Notes: generated from the letters alone by a model not told the origin. Positions 17,846-26,902 are shown, counted from the stretch's first letter. The stretch is 64,000 nt of DNA from Sinorhizobium sp. BG8 (GCF_016864555.1 NZ_CP044011.1:2561501-2625500), one strand, 5' to 3'. Made by a program: numbers and translations.

Positions 17846-18331
17846 TCAGGTCGGCGAGGCGGAAAAGGCACGCTCGAGCCCGGCGATATCGAGCTTGATC
17901 ATTCCCAGCATGGCTTCGGTGGCCCGCTTCGCAGCCGCGCGGTCGGGATCGTCGACCATTTCGATGAGCACGCGCGGAACGATCTGCCAGCACAGGCCCC
18001 AGCGATCTCTCAGCCAGCCGCATTGCTCCGTGGCGCCGCCATCGGCGAGCAGGCCATCCCAGATCCGGTCGATTTCCTCCTGGGTATCGCACAGGACCTG
18101 GATCGAGAAGGAATGGTTGAACGGATCGAGAGGGCCTGCTTCCAACGCAGTGAAATGCTGGTCGCCGAGCGTGAACTCGATGATCGTGACGCTGCCGGGC
18201 GGGCCGCTCGGTGTCTCCGCCGGCACGCCGGACGTGCGGATGACTTTGGAGTTCGGGATGAGCGAAACGTAGTGCGCGACCGCCTCGCGGGCCTTTTCGG
18301 CGAACCACAGATGGGAAATGACCTTCGGCAT
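17846..18331 (-). CDS. VOC superfamily protein, PhnB-like
   Basis: The 161-residue protein begins MPKVISHLWFAEKAREAVAHY and contains the PhnB/3-demethylubiquinone-type pattern (FTALEAGP, FNHSFSIQVLCDTQEEIDRIWDGL, CGWLRDRWGLCWQIVP). These proteins share the glyoxalase/bleomycin-resistance fold; most have no proven substrate. AAGGAGG precedes the start. A C-terminal segment (AKRATEAMLGMIKLDIAGLERAF) is typical of the family. Confidence 0.85.
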   Translation of the reverse strand: MPKVISHLWFAEKAREAVAHYVSLIPNSKVIRTSGVPAETPSGPPGSVTIIEFTLGDQHFTALEAGPLDPFNHSFSIQVLCDTQEEIDRIWDGLLADGGATEQCGWLRDRWGLCWQIVPRVLIEMVDDPDRAAAKRATEAMLGMIKLDIAGLERAFSASPT

Positions 18332-18421
18332 GAATGAAACCCTCCTTGCTCGTAACCGGGTGGTTACATCCGAAGGACGTTCCGCTTGCGCCGTTTCCGA
18401 CAGGGGCAGGGAATTTGCGGA

Positions 18422-18476
18422 ACCAGGTAGCAGATGCCACCAATTGACAACGACGCGGCGTTGGCAGCTTTGCGCC
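18422..18476 (+). repeat. Dispersed intergenic repeat, copy 1 (inverted copy at 41259-41313)
   Basis: About 55 nt between two VOC genes matches the reverse complement of 41259-41313 at about 47 of 55 positions by eye. Shared cores include ctgccaacgccgc and tggtggcat. It is non-coding in both places and probably belongs to a rhizobial mosaic intergenic element. Confidence 0.7.
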
Positions 18477-18556
18477 AGAGGCGGTCATTTCACCATTGCG
18501 GAAATGCACTGATTGCTATGGTTCTGATAGCGCCAAACGCCTCGGATAGATCACCG

Positions 18557-18940
18557 TCATTCGTACGCGACGAACGAAATCGCGTTCCCGTCGGGGTCAC
18601 GGACATGGAAGTCCGTTCCACCCCAGTTCTGGCTGGTTGGTTCCTGAACAAACTCTGCGCCGCGTCCTTTCAGCTCCTCAAAAAGCCCGTGCACGTCCGA
18701 GACCTCAATTGTGGCGAGGACAAGCGAGACCTCGCGTGCCGCCAGATCGGCAAAATTCGGTTTGCTGACACAGCGAAGATGCAGGCAGGCCGCGCCGCGC
18801 GACACAGAGCCGTAAAACGGCGGCGTACCGTGGAGGAAATCGACGTCAAATCCGAGTTTCTCATTAAAGAATCGGGCGCTCGCGGGCACATCACGCACAA
18901 AGAGGATCGGGACAATAGACGTCAGGGAAATTTCGCTCAT
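18557..18940 (-). CDS. VOC superfamily protein, bleomycin-resistance/glyoxalase-like
   Basis: The 127-residue protein has two beta-alpha-beta-beta-beta modules: TSIVPILFVRDVPASARFFNEKLGF and the C-terminal VQEPTSQNWGGTDFHVRDPDGNAISFVAYE, the latter strongly typical of this family. Possible roles are antibiotic binding or a small dioxygenase/glyoxalase activity. GGAG precedes ATG 18940. It is unrelated in detail to the PhnB-like gene next to it. Confidence 0.82.
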   Translation of the reverse strand: MSEISLTSIVPILFVRDVPASARFFNEKLGFDVDFLHGTPPFYGSVSRGAACLHLRCVSKPNFADLAAREVSLVLATIEVSDVHGLFEELKGRGAEFVQEPTSQNWGGTDFHVRDPDGNAISFVAYE

Positions 18941-19468
18941 GCAATTCTCCGGAACGCCGATAGCTACTGGTTGAGTCTACAGGTCGATTCGTATGTCTGC
19001 AAAGGGGGGCGAGCCAAGCGACAGCGCCTCGTGGGCAAAGTGCCCTCATCTCGGACATAGCTTGCATCCTAGCAAAATCCCATAAGCGGCATCTCGGCGG
19101 ATCCGCGAGTCGGCAGGTTTGCGCCAAGAGCGGTCATCCCCATGCAGGTGAAGCAACGTCCTGTCGGCGATTTTGCGTTCTTTTAAAACCTTGACCGTCT
19201 TCATGATGTTCGGCGCAGGACCCTGCCGGCCGATGACGTGGGAGAGCACCTCTGCAACCACTTCCTCGCTTGCCATGTCCCGGTCTCGACGATCATCGAA
19301 CGAGGGCGAGCAATGTGTTAATCGTCTTGGAAGGTAACGGACGCGTCAATAGCTCGGTCGGGTGGTGAACGCATATCTCGCGGCGCTGGCCGCCAAACTC
19401 TGCCGAGGCCGGCGGGCTATCGAATGGGAGTGCACAAAAGTCGAGAATACTCACTGAGGGATGAGGCA
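18941..19468. other. 528-nt gap with repeat-like sequence, no supported gene
   Basis: The stretch at 19107-19140 (ttgcgccaagagcggtcat) resembles the sequence after the repeat copy near 18465. A 76-codon frame on the minus strand (19046-19276) has only a weak ribosome-binding site and its second half is repeat sequence, so it is not called. Confidence 0.4.
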
Positions 19469-19894
19469 ATGGACGACGATCATAAGAAACGCATGATCCT
19501 TGAATTCCTGAGGAAGCACATCTTGGCGGTCATTGCGACATGCCACCGCAACGGAACGCCGGAGGCGGCCACGATCGACTTCTCGGTGCTGGACAATCTT
19601 GAGATCGTGTTCAGCTCTTTCAAAGAGACACGGAAGTTCGGCAATCTGGCGGAGCGTCCCGGCGTCGCGTTCGTTGTCGGATGGGACGACAACATCACGG
19701 TTCAATACGAGGGTGAGGCAACAAAGGTTCCTGCCGCCGATATCGAACAATACCAGGAAGCCCTTCTCAACAGCGTTCCTGCCGACCGGGAGTTTATCGA
19801 GAGAGGAGCAGTGATGTTCAAAGCAACGCCGCGGTGGATTCGATATTCCGATTTCAACAAGGAGCCTCCCGAGCTGATCCAGATTCAATTCTGA
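19469..19894 (+). CDS. Pyridoxamine 5'-phosphate oxidase family (FMN-binding split barrel) protein
   Basis: The 141-residue protein (MDDDHKKRMILEFL) has the split-barrel pattern: ILAVIATCHRNGTPEAATIDFSV, FKETRKFGNLAERPGVAFVVGWD, and TVQYEGEATKVP. These proteins bind flavins or F420-like cofactors; the reaction here is unknown. I prefer the ATG at 19469, after GAGGGATGAGG, over the one at 19424. It is a single gene with intergenic repeats on both sides. Confidence 0.78.
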   Translation: MDDDHKKRMILEFLRKHILAVIATCHRNGTPEAATIDFSVLDNLEIVFSSFKETRKFGNLAERPGVAFVVGWDDNITVQYEGEATKVPAADIEQYQEALLNSVPADREFIERGAVMFKATPRWIRYSDFNKEPPELIQIQF

Positions 19895-19984
19895 CAGACG
19901 CAACGGCTTCGAGTCGCCGTCCGAGGGCGTCGGCTAAGGCTAAATCGTGACACCGACGGCCGCAATGGGCCTAATTGCGGACAT

Positions 19985-20006
19985 CCGCGTTCATCCGCCA
20001 AGCGCC
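19985..20006 (+). repeat. Short dispersed repeat, similar to 25053-25074
   Basis: ccgcgttcatccgccaagcgcc matches 25053-25074 at 19 of 22 positions in the same orientation. Both lie in non-coding DNA near larger mosaic-repeat sequence. Confidence 0.45.
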
Positions 20007-20192
20007 AAAAGCGGTCACCAGCTTGTTAGGTTGAACAACCTGTCCGGAAACATGGGGCAAGCCCACTTATGCCGTGTCATGGGAATGTTATCATTTCATC
20101 TGCGTCAACATGGCTGATGTTGTACGCAGCAGTCTTGAGGTAGTGCTCCCTCACGATAGATAGTGACAAGTAATAGCCTGGAAATATCTGAA

Positions 20193-20300
20193 ATGTGGGA
20201 TTGGTTCCCTATAGTCTTCTTTCCGCTCAAGGTTCTCGTGTTAGGCACGGGCATGTTCTTCGCCATCAAGTGGCATCACGATCAAGCGAAGAAGAAATAA
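20193..20300 (+). CDS. 35-residue membrane microprotein
   Basis: The frame starts MWDWFPIVFFPLKVLVLG and continues through one hydrophobic helix to FFAIKWHHDQAKKK, then TAA. The single helix with an aromatic N-terminus and a short lysine-rich cytoplasmic tail is a convincing microprotein pattern, and I recall similar tiny proteins in Rhizobiales. No strong Shine-Dalgarno is visible. It is isolated, so no partner is suggested. Confidence 0.6.
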   Translation: MWDWFPIVFFPLKVLVLGTGMFFAIKWHHDQAKKK

Positions 20301-20518
20301 CGAAACCAGCGGACCGTAAGCGCCCACCGATTAGAGAAGCGCCGCCCATTTCGTCTGCTTAGGGCCCAAAAGTGGACGAAGTGCCATGATCGGAATGCGC
20401 CGAATACAGATCTCCCCCGACGTCTCCTTCGCAGCACAGCGGATATCGCGCCAACTTCCAAGCGCCCCTCGACCAAGAGGCGCTGCTTTGCGAAGCTCTG
20501 CTACTTGCGGGCCTTCGG

Positions 20519-20983
20519 CTACTTGATGATGATCTTCCCCGTCATGCCCTTGTCCGCGAGATCGGGAACCGACCATGTATACTCGCCGGGCCGCACAGCT
20601 GTGAACTGGACGCTGATCGTCCCTTCCGAATCGAACTCGAGCCACGCGGGCGCGCCGTTCATGTGCACCTCTAGATCGTTGATGACGATCTGGTTCATCC
20701 AGACATTGCGGAACAGATCGGTCTGGAACTTGTATTCGAGCCCCGCCGCCGAGGTTATCTTCCAGCGATACCCCTGACCGGAGACAAGTTCGAAATCCTT
20801 CTGGTTCACCGCGTAGCTGTCGTCCTTCGATCCGAGGATCAGCTCGGGAACGTTCTTGCTGGCTCGGGTGACGGCCGCCGGCTGTTCGTCGCCATCGTCG
20901 TCATCCTCCTGGGCAAAGGCGTAGGGTTGGATGCACAGAACACCAATCAGCGCGGCGAAAGCGAGTATTTTGGACTTCATCAT
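20519..20983 (-). CDS. Exported cupredoxin-like protein
   Basis: The 154-residue protein has a signal peptide (about residues 1-24, YAFA-QE), an Asp/Glu-rich start of the mature protein, and a beta-rich domain (DLFRNVWMNQIVINDLEVHM, FTAVRPGEYTWSVPDLADKGMTGKIIIK) resembling the cupredoxin fold. The canonical C-x-H-x-M copper loop is not clear, so copper binding is uncertain. AGGAGGAG precedes the ATG. It follows the beta-propeller gene by 31 nt on the same strand, as in PQQ-dependent alcohol-oxidation loci. Confidence 0.7.
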   Translation of the reverse strand: MMKSKILAFAALIGVLCIQPYAFAQEDDDDGDEQPAAVTRASKNVPELILGSKDDSYAVNQKDFELVSGQGYRWKITSAAGLEYKFQTDLFRNVWMNQIVINDLEVHMNGAPAWLEFDSEGTISVQFTAVRPGEYTWSVPDLADKGMTGKIIIK

Positions 20984-21014
20984 TCTTCTCCTCCTCTAAG
21001 AACTTTGATGCAAT

Positions 21015-21989
21015 TCAGTTCGGTGCCACGACCACTCCCCAGGGCATGGCGCCGACGGTGACGGATTTTATCGGCTCGTCCGTTGCCGTATCGATAAACG
21101 TGATGTCGTTCGAGAGCCCGTTGGTGCTGATGATATATTTGCCGTCCGGCGTGAACGCGAGCTGCCAGACCCTCTGGCCAACGAGGATGTATTTCTCGAC
21201 TTCGTAGGTTTCGGTGTTGACCACTGCGACCCGGTTTGCCGGGCCAAGGGCGACATAGGCCTTCTTCCCGTCCGCCGAAATGCGCAGGCCCACCGGCTGG
21301 ATCGCTTCCGACCGAATTCCCTGGATTTCGAAGGTGATCTTCTTCTTGACCTCGCGAGTGGCGTTATCGACAACGGAGACCGTCCCGCCGATTTCGGACG
21401 TTATCCACGCCTCGGATCCATCGGGCTTGAATTCGGCGAAGCGCGGGCGCGCATCGACCAGCACGTTGTTGACGATCTCATGGGTCGACGTGTCGATGAA
21501 ATGGGCCATGTTGGTCGTTTCGGACGTGTTGACCATCGTCTTGCCGTCCGGGCTGATGCCCATGCCCTCCGGCTCCACGCCAACCGGTATCTCTGTGATA
21601 AGGCTGCCTTTCTCGACGTCGATCACCGTGACGAGATTGTCGTCCTCATTGGCGACGTAGAGTGTCTTGCCGTCCGGCGAAAGCACGAACAGCTCCGGAT
21701 CCGGCCCGGAGGGCAGGGAGCCGATGATTTCATGTGTCGCGGTGTCGATAACCTCGACCGTGTCGTCATCGCTGGCGCAAACATACAGATGCTTCCCATC
21801 GTGAGAGATGGTGATGCCGCGCGGCCTCTGACCCACATTGATCGTCTTGACCACCTCCATGGTGGCTGAATCGACCACCGTAACCGTATTGTCCTTTTCG
21901 TTGGAAACATAGATCGCATTGGCCCAGGACGGCTGGGCATAGGCTAAGGCCGCCGCCGTGCCGAGGCATAATATCGGATACCTGCGCAT
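21015..21989 (-). CDS. PQQ-catabolism-associated YVTN beta-propeller protein
   Basis: The 324-residue exported protein (signal about residues 1-24) consists of seven YVTN-type blades, e.g. IYVSNEKDNTVTVVDSATMEV, GKTLYVANEDDNLVTVIDVE, GKYIISTNGLSNDITFIDTAT. This is the pattern of the 'PQQ-dependent catabolism-associated beta-propeller' family that accompanies an ABC substrate-binding protein, an ABC ATPase and a permease. Here only the cupredoxin-like gene follows and the substrate-binding gene upstream is broken. GGAGGAG precedes the ATG. The exact role of the family is not established. Confidence 0.85.
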   Translation of the reverse strand: MRRYPILCLGTAAALAYAQPSWANAIYVSNEKDNTVTVVDSATMEVVKTINVGQRPRGITISHDGKHLYVCASDDDTVEVIDTATHEIIGSLPSGPDPELFVLSPDGKTLYVANEDDNLVTVIDVEKGSLITEIPVGVEPEGMGISPDGKTMVNTSETTNMAHFIDTSTHEIVNNVLVDARPRFAEFKPDGSEAWITSEIGGTVSVVDNATREVKKKITFEIQGIRSEAIQPVGLRISADGKKAYVALGPANRVAVVNTETYEVEKYILVGQRVWQLAFTPDGKYIISTNGLSNDITFIDTATDEPIKSVTVGAMPWGVVVAPN

Positions 21990-22009
21990 TCTTCTCCTCC
22001 CTGCAATTT

Positions 22010-22257
22010 CTAGTTTAGCTTACAGGCCAACTGCCCAAGGAACTTGCCGGTCGTGTTGTTGTCGTTGATCGCGACCGTCGCGCCGGCCACTCCCTCGTCG
22101 CGCGGCGGCACGTCCAGAACTGAAAGCGCAAGTTGCGGCTCGTAGGCGCGCAGATATTCGATCCGGATTTCTAGGGGGCTTTTGCCCTCTTGCGCCAAAG
22201 GTGCGGACGCAGTGGGCTAGAGAAACCGAGGAAGAAAGCAAGAATAATTGGCACCAC
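22010..22257 (-). pseudogene. Truncated periplasmic substrate-binding protein of the PQQ-alcohol ABC system
   Basis: The segment reads IRIEYLRAYEPQLALSVLDV, then GVAGATVAINDNNTTGKFLGQ, matching the N-terminus of the ABC substrate-binding protein of the PQQ-dependent alcohol dehydrogenase system. After GQ the frame ends at LACKLN, so more than 300 residues are missing. A hydrophobic signal-like stretch (VPIILAFFLGFSSP) precedes it one frame off, reconciled by one missing C near 22215. The deletion is real even if the frameshift is an error. It sits directly before the beta-propeller gene, its normal partner. Confidence 0.7.
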
Positions 22258-22719
22258 GTTTTCAAGGCCGTAACCCTCCGGGTGCCGTCCTCGACAAGGA
22301 CGCCGCCGCTCCAGGTGCCACTATGTTCCCGCGTGTCGCCGCCTTGTGAAACGCTGGTCGATACCGCATTCCACAAGGTGAACATTCTTGATCTACAACC
22401 CGCGGTGGACGCCGGACGGCCCGGTTGAGTTCAGGGAGTGGGCCTCCCGGACGCCCAGTTCGCGTGTAAGCACCAAGCCTTTGAGCCAAATGCTCCGATA
22501 TCCTATGAAGAGTGTTCTGGTGGCGCTATGGAAGATGGGCGCGACTTGATTGCCAAAAGTTCCCGAACACGTTGCCAACAATTCCCTTGTAGGAGAGGAT
22601 GCCCTGGGCAGAACTGGTTTTGCCTGGTGTGAGCGAATTTGGGTGTTGGACGAGGCACCGAGGCCGAATAGTCGGCGAAGATTGCCCCTCAGGCCAGAGC
22701 GGGAGAGACAATAGCCGGG
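22258..22719. other. 462-nt gap before the sensor kinase gene
   Basis: This divergent region should carry the promoters of the beta-propeller remnant operon (minus) and the kinase-regulator pair (plus). Frames on both strands are short and have no domain. No clear operator was found. Confidence 0.4.
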
Positions 22720-24261
22720 ATGGCAATCGAGAACTCGGGCATAGCACCCCATCACTACGCGACGTTGCCGGTCGACGCGGAGCGGTCAGCACGGGTGTCC
22801 GGGCTTGATGGGCGGCCAGTTCGGCTATGGGATCGAGTTTCCCTGCGATGGCAAATTCTCTCGGCATTCTTCATTGCCACGCTTCTCGCTGGCATCGTCG
22901 CCGCGGTTGTCACTGTCTACGATGCGCGCCGGGCTGCCGAATTGGAGATCGCAGCATCGATGCGACTGGCGGAGCGTGTTGTGGTCGAAGCAATCGGTCA
23001 CGCCCCGTCGGGTGGAACGGGTTCCACTGTTCTCGCGAATCTCGCAAGGGAGTTGGACGGCCTGCGGCATGTTCGAGTTCTCGTGACCGGTGACGGGGGC
23101 GGCATGGCATCACTGTTGCCATCGGAGGACAACGAGAGGCAAGAGGAAACAGTGTCGGCACCCGCCTGGTTTACTAGCCTCGTGCGGGTCAATGACGTAA
23201 GGCGCGAGATGCGGATCGGCTTGAGCGGACATCAGATTGGCTCCGTCGTGCTTATTGGCCACGCCGGCGACGAGATCGCCGAAGTGTGGAAAGACAGCAA
23301 AAATCTTGCCGCGGTCGCCCTTGCGCTTAACGCGGGCGTGGCTGCCATACTTTACGTCGCGCTTGGACGCGTCCTTCGCCCACTGATCAATCTTGGTGAA
23401 GGCCTGGAGAAACTGGAAAGAGGTCAGTTCCAATATCGTCTCGCTCGGTCAACGATACCGGAGTTGGCCAATGTCGCTGGCCGCTTCAATGCCCTCGCAG
23501 ACCGACTGGCTGCCGCGAAAGCCGAAAACAGCCGACTGACGACCAGATTGATCACCGTTCAGGACGACGAGCGGCATCATATCGCGACCGAACTTCACGA
23601 CGAAATAGGACCCTGTCTGTTCGGCCTCAAAGCGAACATCGCGTCACTGGACCAGTTCGCTGATGACCTTCCGCCAGCCTCAGCCGATCGTATGCGGGAA
23701 CGCGCGGCGACGCTTGGCGATATAACCGACAAAATCCAAATGCTGAACCGTCGCCTTTTGAACAGAGTTCGCCCGATGGCATTGGGACACGTACCCCTTA
23801 CTGATCTCGTGACCGGCCTCGTCGCGGACTTCGAGCGGCTCAATACAAGCACAGGAATCTCCCTGGCCCTTGGCGTGGTCGCCCATAGCTATGGCGACAG
23901 CATCGATCTTACGGTCTATCGTTGCCTCCAAGAGGGCATAACGAATGCCAAGCGTCATGGAGAAGCGAGGACCATTGCCGTGGAACTGGACGAAATACCA
24001 GTTGAGAACGGGCTCTCCCGCGACGCGTCCTCTGCGGTTTTGCACCTTTCCATCAGGGATGATGGGCACGGTTTCGCAGTAGAAACGCCCTGGGGCTTCG
24101 GCCTAACCGGAATGGAAGAGCGCGTGCGCGCACTCGGCGGCACCCTGGCGATCGTCGGATTGTCGCAAAGAGGCACCACCCTTACGATTACAATTCCGTT
24201 CGACAAAAGCCGAGTACAGACCGCTTCAAAGGCTCGAGGCCGACAAGGAACTAACAAATGA
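22720..24261 (+). CDS. Membrane sensor histidine kinase, NarX/MoxY type (HisKA_3)
   Basis: The 513-residue protein has a transmembrane helix near residues 43-65, a periplasmic sensor region, a second helix near 205-222, a HAMP-like segment (VLRPLINLGEGLEKLERGQF) and a HisKA_3 domain. The phospho-acceptor is His293 in ERHHIATELHDEIGP. The ATPase domain has CLQEGITNAKRHGEA, DDGHGF and GFGLTGMEERVRALGG. It overlaps the next regulator by ATGA. Kinases of this class with LuxR-type partners (MoxYX, FlhSR) control methanol/formaldehyde oxidation, which fits the PQQ remnant upstream, but that link is inferred. Confidence 0.88.
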   Translation: MAIENSGIAPHHYATLPVDAERSARVSGLDGRPVRLWDRVSLRWQILSAFFIATLLAGIVAAVVTVYDARRAAELEIAASMRLAERVVVEAIGHAPSGGTGSTVLANLARELDGLRHVRVLVTGDGGGMASLLPSEDNERQEETVSAPAWFTSLVRVNDVRREMRIGLSGHQIGSVVLIGHAGDEIAEVWKDSKNLAAVALALNAGVAAILYVALGRVLRPLINLGEGLEKLERGQFQYRLARSTIPELANVAGRFNALADRLAAAKAENSRLTTRLITVQDDERHHIATELHDEIGPCLFGLKANIASLDQFADDLPPASADRMRERAATLGDITDKIQMLNRRLLNRVRPMALGHVPLTDLVTGLVADFERLNTSTGISLALGVVAHSYGDSIDLTVYRCLQEGITNAKRHGEARTIAVELDEIPVENGLSRDASSAVLHLSIRDDGHGFAVETPWGFGLTGMEERVRALGGTLAIVGLSQRGTTLTITIPFDKSRVQTASKARGRQGTNK

Positions 24262-24923
24262 CGCGCGTGCTGATTGTCGATGATCATCCAATCGTGCTGC
24301 AAGGCTGCAGACGCGTCCTGGAGGACGCGGGCATGTCCGAGATCGCGGAGGCCAGCAGCGCCGTCAACGGCTATCGACTTTTTCGGCGCAACCATCCGGA
24401 AATTGTCATCGTCGATCTTGCCTTGCAAGGTAACAGATTGGGCGGGCTTGATCTGATACGCCGCATGCGGTTTCAGAACCGCCGCGTTCCGATCCTGGTC
24501 CTCAGCATGCACGCTGATCCTCATATCGTTAGCCGTGCTTTGGAGGCTGGCGCTACCGGCTATGTGCTGAAGGACGCAGGTCCTCGCGACTTTATGGAGG
24601 CGATCCAGACGATACGCGCAGGCAAGCCGTACCTGAACCATGAAATCGCCGTGCAGGTGGCCATTCTGGGACCGCGTCAAAGTAGCGGCCTTCACGGCGA
24701 TCTTTCGCCAAGAGAGTTGCAGACGCTCGCCTTGCTCGCCGAAGGTAAACCATACGCCGAGATCGCGCAGGATCTCAACGTTAGCTACAAGACCGTCGCC
24801 AACAATTGCTCGCAACTAAAGGAGAAACTTGGCGCACGCAATCTTCCGGAATTGATCCGAATGGCAATCCAGTACGTCACTGACGGACACGACCGACGGC
24901 TCACTCGGCCCCCTGGAATATGA
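24258..24923 (+). CDS. NarL/FixJ-family response regulator (MoxX/FlhR-like)
   Basis: The 221-residue protein has a receiver domain with acidic pocket VDDHP, phospho-acceptor Asp53 (IVIVDLALQG), and a LuxR helix-turn-helix (LSPRELQTLALLAEGKPYAEIAQDLNVSYKTVANNCSQLKEKL). It overlaps the kinase gene by 4 nt, so the pair acts as one two-component system. A receiver loop with Leu rather than Met/Pro after Asp is minor variation. Confidence 0.9.
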   Translation: MTRVLIVDDHPIVLQGCRRVLEDAGMSEIAEASSAVNGYRLFRRNHPEIVIVDLALQGNRLGGLDLIRRMRFQNRRVPILVLSMHADPHIVSRALEAGATGYVLKDAGPRDFMEAIQTIRAGKPYLNHEIAVQVAILGPRQSSGLHGDLSPRELQTLALLAEGKPYAEIAQDLNVSYKTVANNCSQLKEKLGARNLPELIRMAIQYVTDGHDRRLTRPPGI

Positions 24924-25328
24924 CATACTGACTTCGCAGTGGCTTGGCTGAGAAAATCGGAAGGCAAAATCTCCGTTGTCTTAACGTGTGTACGCTCGAC
25001 GCACGAAAACCTTCGCGCGGAAATCTGCCGCTTTAGGGCCAGAAACCGAAATCCGCGTTCGTCCGCTAAACGCCCCCTAGTCGGCCGTAGAGACCAAATT
25101 GGCCGCTACCCGAAAGCAGACGTCGCCCAGCGACAAAGATGCCCGACTTAATTGCGCCAAAGGCATACGTGAGACCGGTTCTTATGTTGGTGTCCGCCGA
25201 AAAAACCGCTCTTCCTCTGTGCGATTGATGACTTGCGCCCATTGGGTATAGTGGAGCGCTCCGATTAACACGCTGCTGTGCAAGCGCCGTCTGCCGGTCG
25301 CGCGACTGTTCTTATATTGGGGGACGAG
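24924..25328. other. 405-nt gap carrying intergenic mosaic repeat
   Basis: The middle of the gap is repeat sequence (25053-25074 and 25086-25127). No frame with a ribosome-binding site is seen. The last 60 nt presumably hold the promoter of the PAS kinase gene. Confidence 0.45.
25086..25127 (+). repeat. Dispersed repeat, copy A (partner at 31632-31673)
   Basis: Forty-two nt match 31632-31673 at 39 positions in the same orientation, including an uninterrupted cgaaagcagacgtcgcc. Both lie in gaps without genes and form part of a larger mosaic element. Confidence 0.85.
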
Positions 25329-26843
25329 ATGTCCAACAATGAAGCGCCGACGAACGAGAATGCTCCCTCCCGAGAGATCCGGAATGGAGGGGAGCTTGCT
25401 CTGCTGGAAACCATTCCTGGCCACGTGTGGTCGACGGATCCGGTCGGTCGTTTCACCTTCCGGAATCGCAGCATGGAATCCTTTTTTGGGGGTGGTTTCC
25501 CAAGAGATCTGGGGGACTGGCTGGAACGCGTGCACACGGACGACCAGCGCCCTGTTGCCGAGACCTGGCAGGCGAGTATTGACACTGGCCAACCACTCGA
25601 GAGTGCGCACCGCCTCTGCGGCATTGACGACAAGTACCGTTGGTTTCGCGTGTCCGGACGACCAGTCAGAGACGTCTTTGGACATATCCTCGCTTGGCAC
25701 GGCCAGACGATCGACATCGAGGATGAAAAGCGGGCCGCAGAGGAATTGCGAGCCCGCTCAATTGAGTTGTCTCTCTTGGTCGACATTGTTCCGAGCCACG
25801 TTTGGCTGATGGCGCCCGAGGGCACGACGACCACGGTCAACAAGCACATGGCAGACTTCCTCGGCCTCGACCTGTCCAATGCCGGGAATGTTGAGGCCGT
25901 GATGGAAACGATCTTTCATCCCGACGACTCCGAGCCTGTTCGCAGCGAGCTCGGCCGTTGCCTGGCGACGGGTGAGAGTTTTTCAATGAGCTACAGACTT
26001 CTGCGGGCAGACGACACGTTTCGTTGGATGTTGGGACGAGTCGAACCAATACGGGACAAGGACGGAAACATCGTACAGTGGTTCGGCCTCTGCCACGACA
26101 TAGAGGACCAGGTCCAAGCGGCAGCAGCCCTGCGCCGTTCTGCTGAACAGCTTGCTCACGCCGCTCGAGCAGCCAACCTGTCCCAGCTCGCCGCTTCTAT
26201 CGCACACGAGATCAACCAACCGCTTACCGCGGTAGTAACGGATTCCGAAGTGTGTGTGCGATGGCTGTCTGCGGATCCCCCAAACGTCGAGCGTGGCAAG
26301 CAGGCGGCCGAAAGGGTCACGCAAGACGCACTCTCGGCCTTAGATATAGTCGGCCGCATTCGAGCACTGTTCAGGCGCCAGCCACAGACGCGGACGATGG
26401 AGGACATCAATCGTCTGGTGACGGAGGTGGTGGCCCTCATGTCCGACGAGTTCTCGGCGAACATGACCCGGGTCGATATGGAACTGGGCGTCCATCTTCC
26501 TACGGTCGCGCTGGACCGGATACAGGTGCAACAGGTTCTCGTAAATCTTATCCGGAATGGGATCCAGGCCATGGACGGCACCAACCCAGCCCGTGCCTTG
26601 AAGATCAAGTCAACCTGCGATCCTGCAAATGCAATCCTCGTCTCCGTAGAGGATGCAGGAACTGGCTTTACACATCCCGATCGCGTGTTTGAGCCCTTTT
26701 TCACAACGAAGAGCAACGGCATGGGGATGGGACTTCCGATTTGTCGTTCGATAGTCGAGGCCCATGGAGGGCGTCTCTGGGTGGAGAACAATCTCACGGG
26801 CGGAGCCACGGTCTCGTTCACGCTGCCAGCTACGGAAACCTAA
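25329..26843 (+). CDS. Cytoplasmic PAS-PAS sensor histidine kinase, FixL-like
   Basis: The 504-residue protein lacks membrane helices. It has two PAS domains (LLETIPGHVWSTDPVGRFTF; LLVDIVPSHVWLMAPEG) each followed by a PAC-type segment, then a kinase core with His293 in SIAHEINQPLTAVV. The ATPase domain shows VLVNLIRNGIQAMDG, DAGTGF, and FEPFFTTKSNGMGMGLPICRSIVEAHGG. The ATG at 25329 is chosen over an upstream GTG. The FixJ-like regulator faces it tail-to-tail 59 nt away and is the probable partner. Confidence 0.88.
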   Translation: MSNNEAPTNENAPSREIRNGGELALLETIPGHVWSTDPVGRFTFRNRSMESFFGGGFPRDLGDWLERVHTDDQRPVAETWQASIDTGQPLESAHRLCGIDDKYRWFRVSGRPVRDVFGHILAWHGQTIDIEDEKRAAEELRARSIELSLLVDIVPSHVWLMAPEGTTTTVNKHMADFLGLDLSNAGNVEAVMETIFHPDDSEPVRSELGRCLATGESFSMSYRLLRADDTFRWMLGRVEPIRDKDGNIVQWFGLCHDIEDQVQAAAALRRSAEQLAHAARAANLSQLAASIAHEINQPLTAVVTDSEVCVRWLSADPPNVERGKQAAERVTQDALSALDIVGRIRALFRRQPQTRTMEDINRLVTEVVALMSDEFSANMTRVDMELGVHLPTVALDRIQVQQVLVNLIRNGIQAMDGTNPARALKIKSTCDPANAILVSVEDAGTGFTHPDRVFEPFFTTKSNGMGMGLPICRSIVEAHGGRLWVENNLTGGATVSFTLPATET

Positions 26844-26902
26844 TGCCGCGGTTATCTATTGCGGTCGTACTCAGGAGATATTTGGCGCAGACTCTTGAGA
26901 GA

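Noticed and set aside
19046-19276. 76-codon minus-strand frame MASEEVVAEVL
   Set aside because: Only a weak ribosome-binding site, and its second half is intergenic repeat sequence; protein conservation would be needed to accept it.
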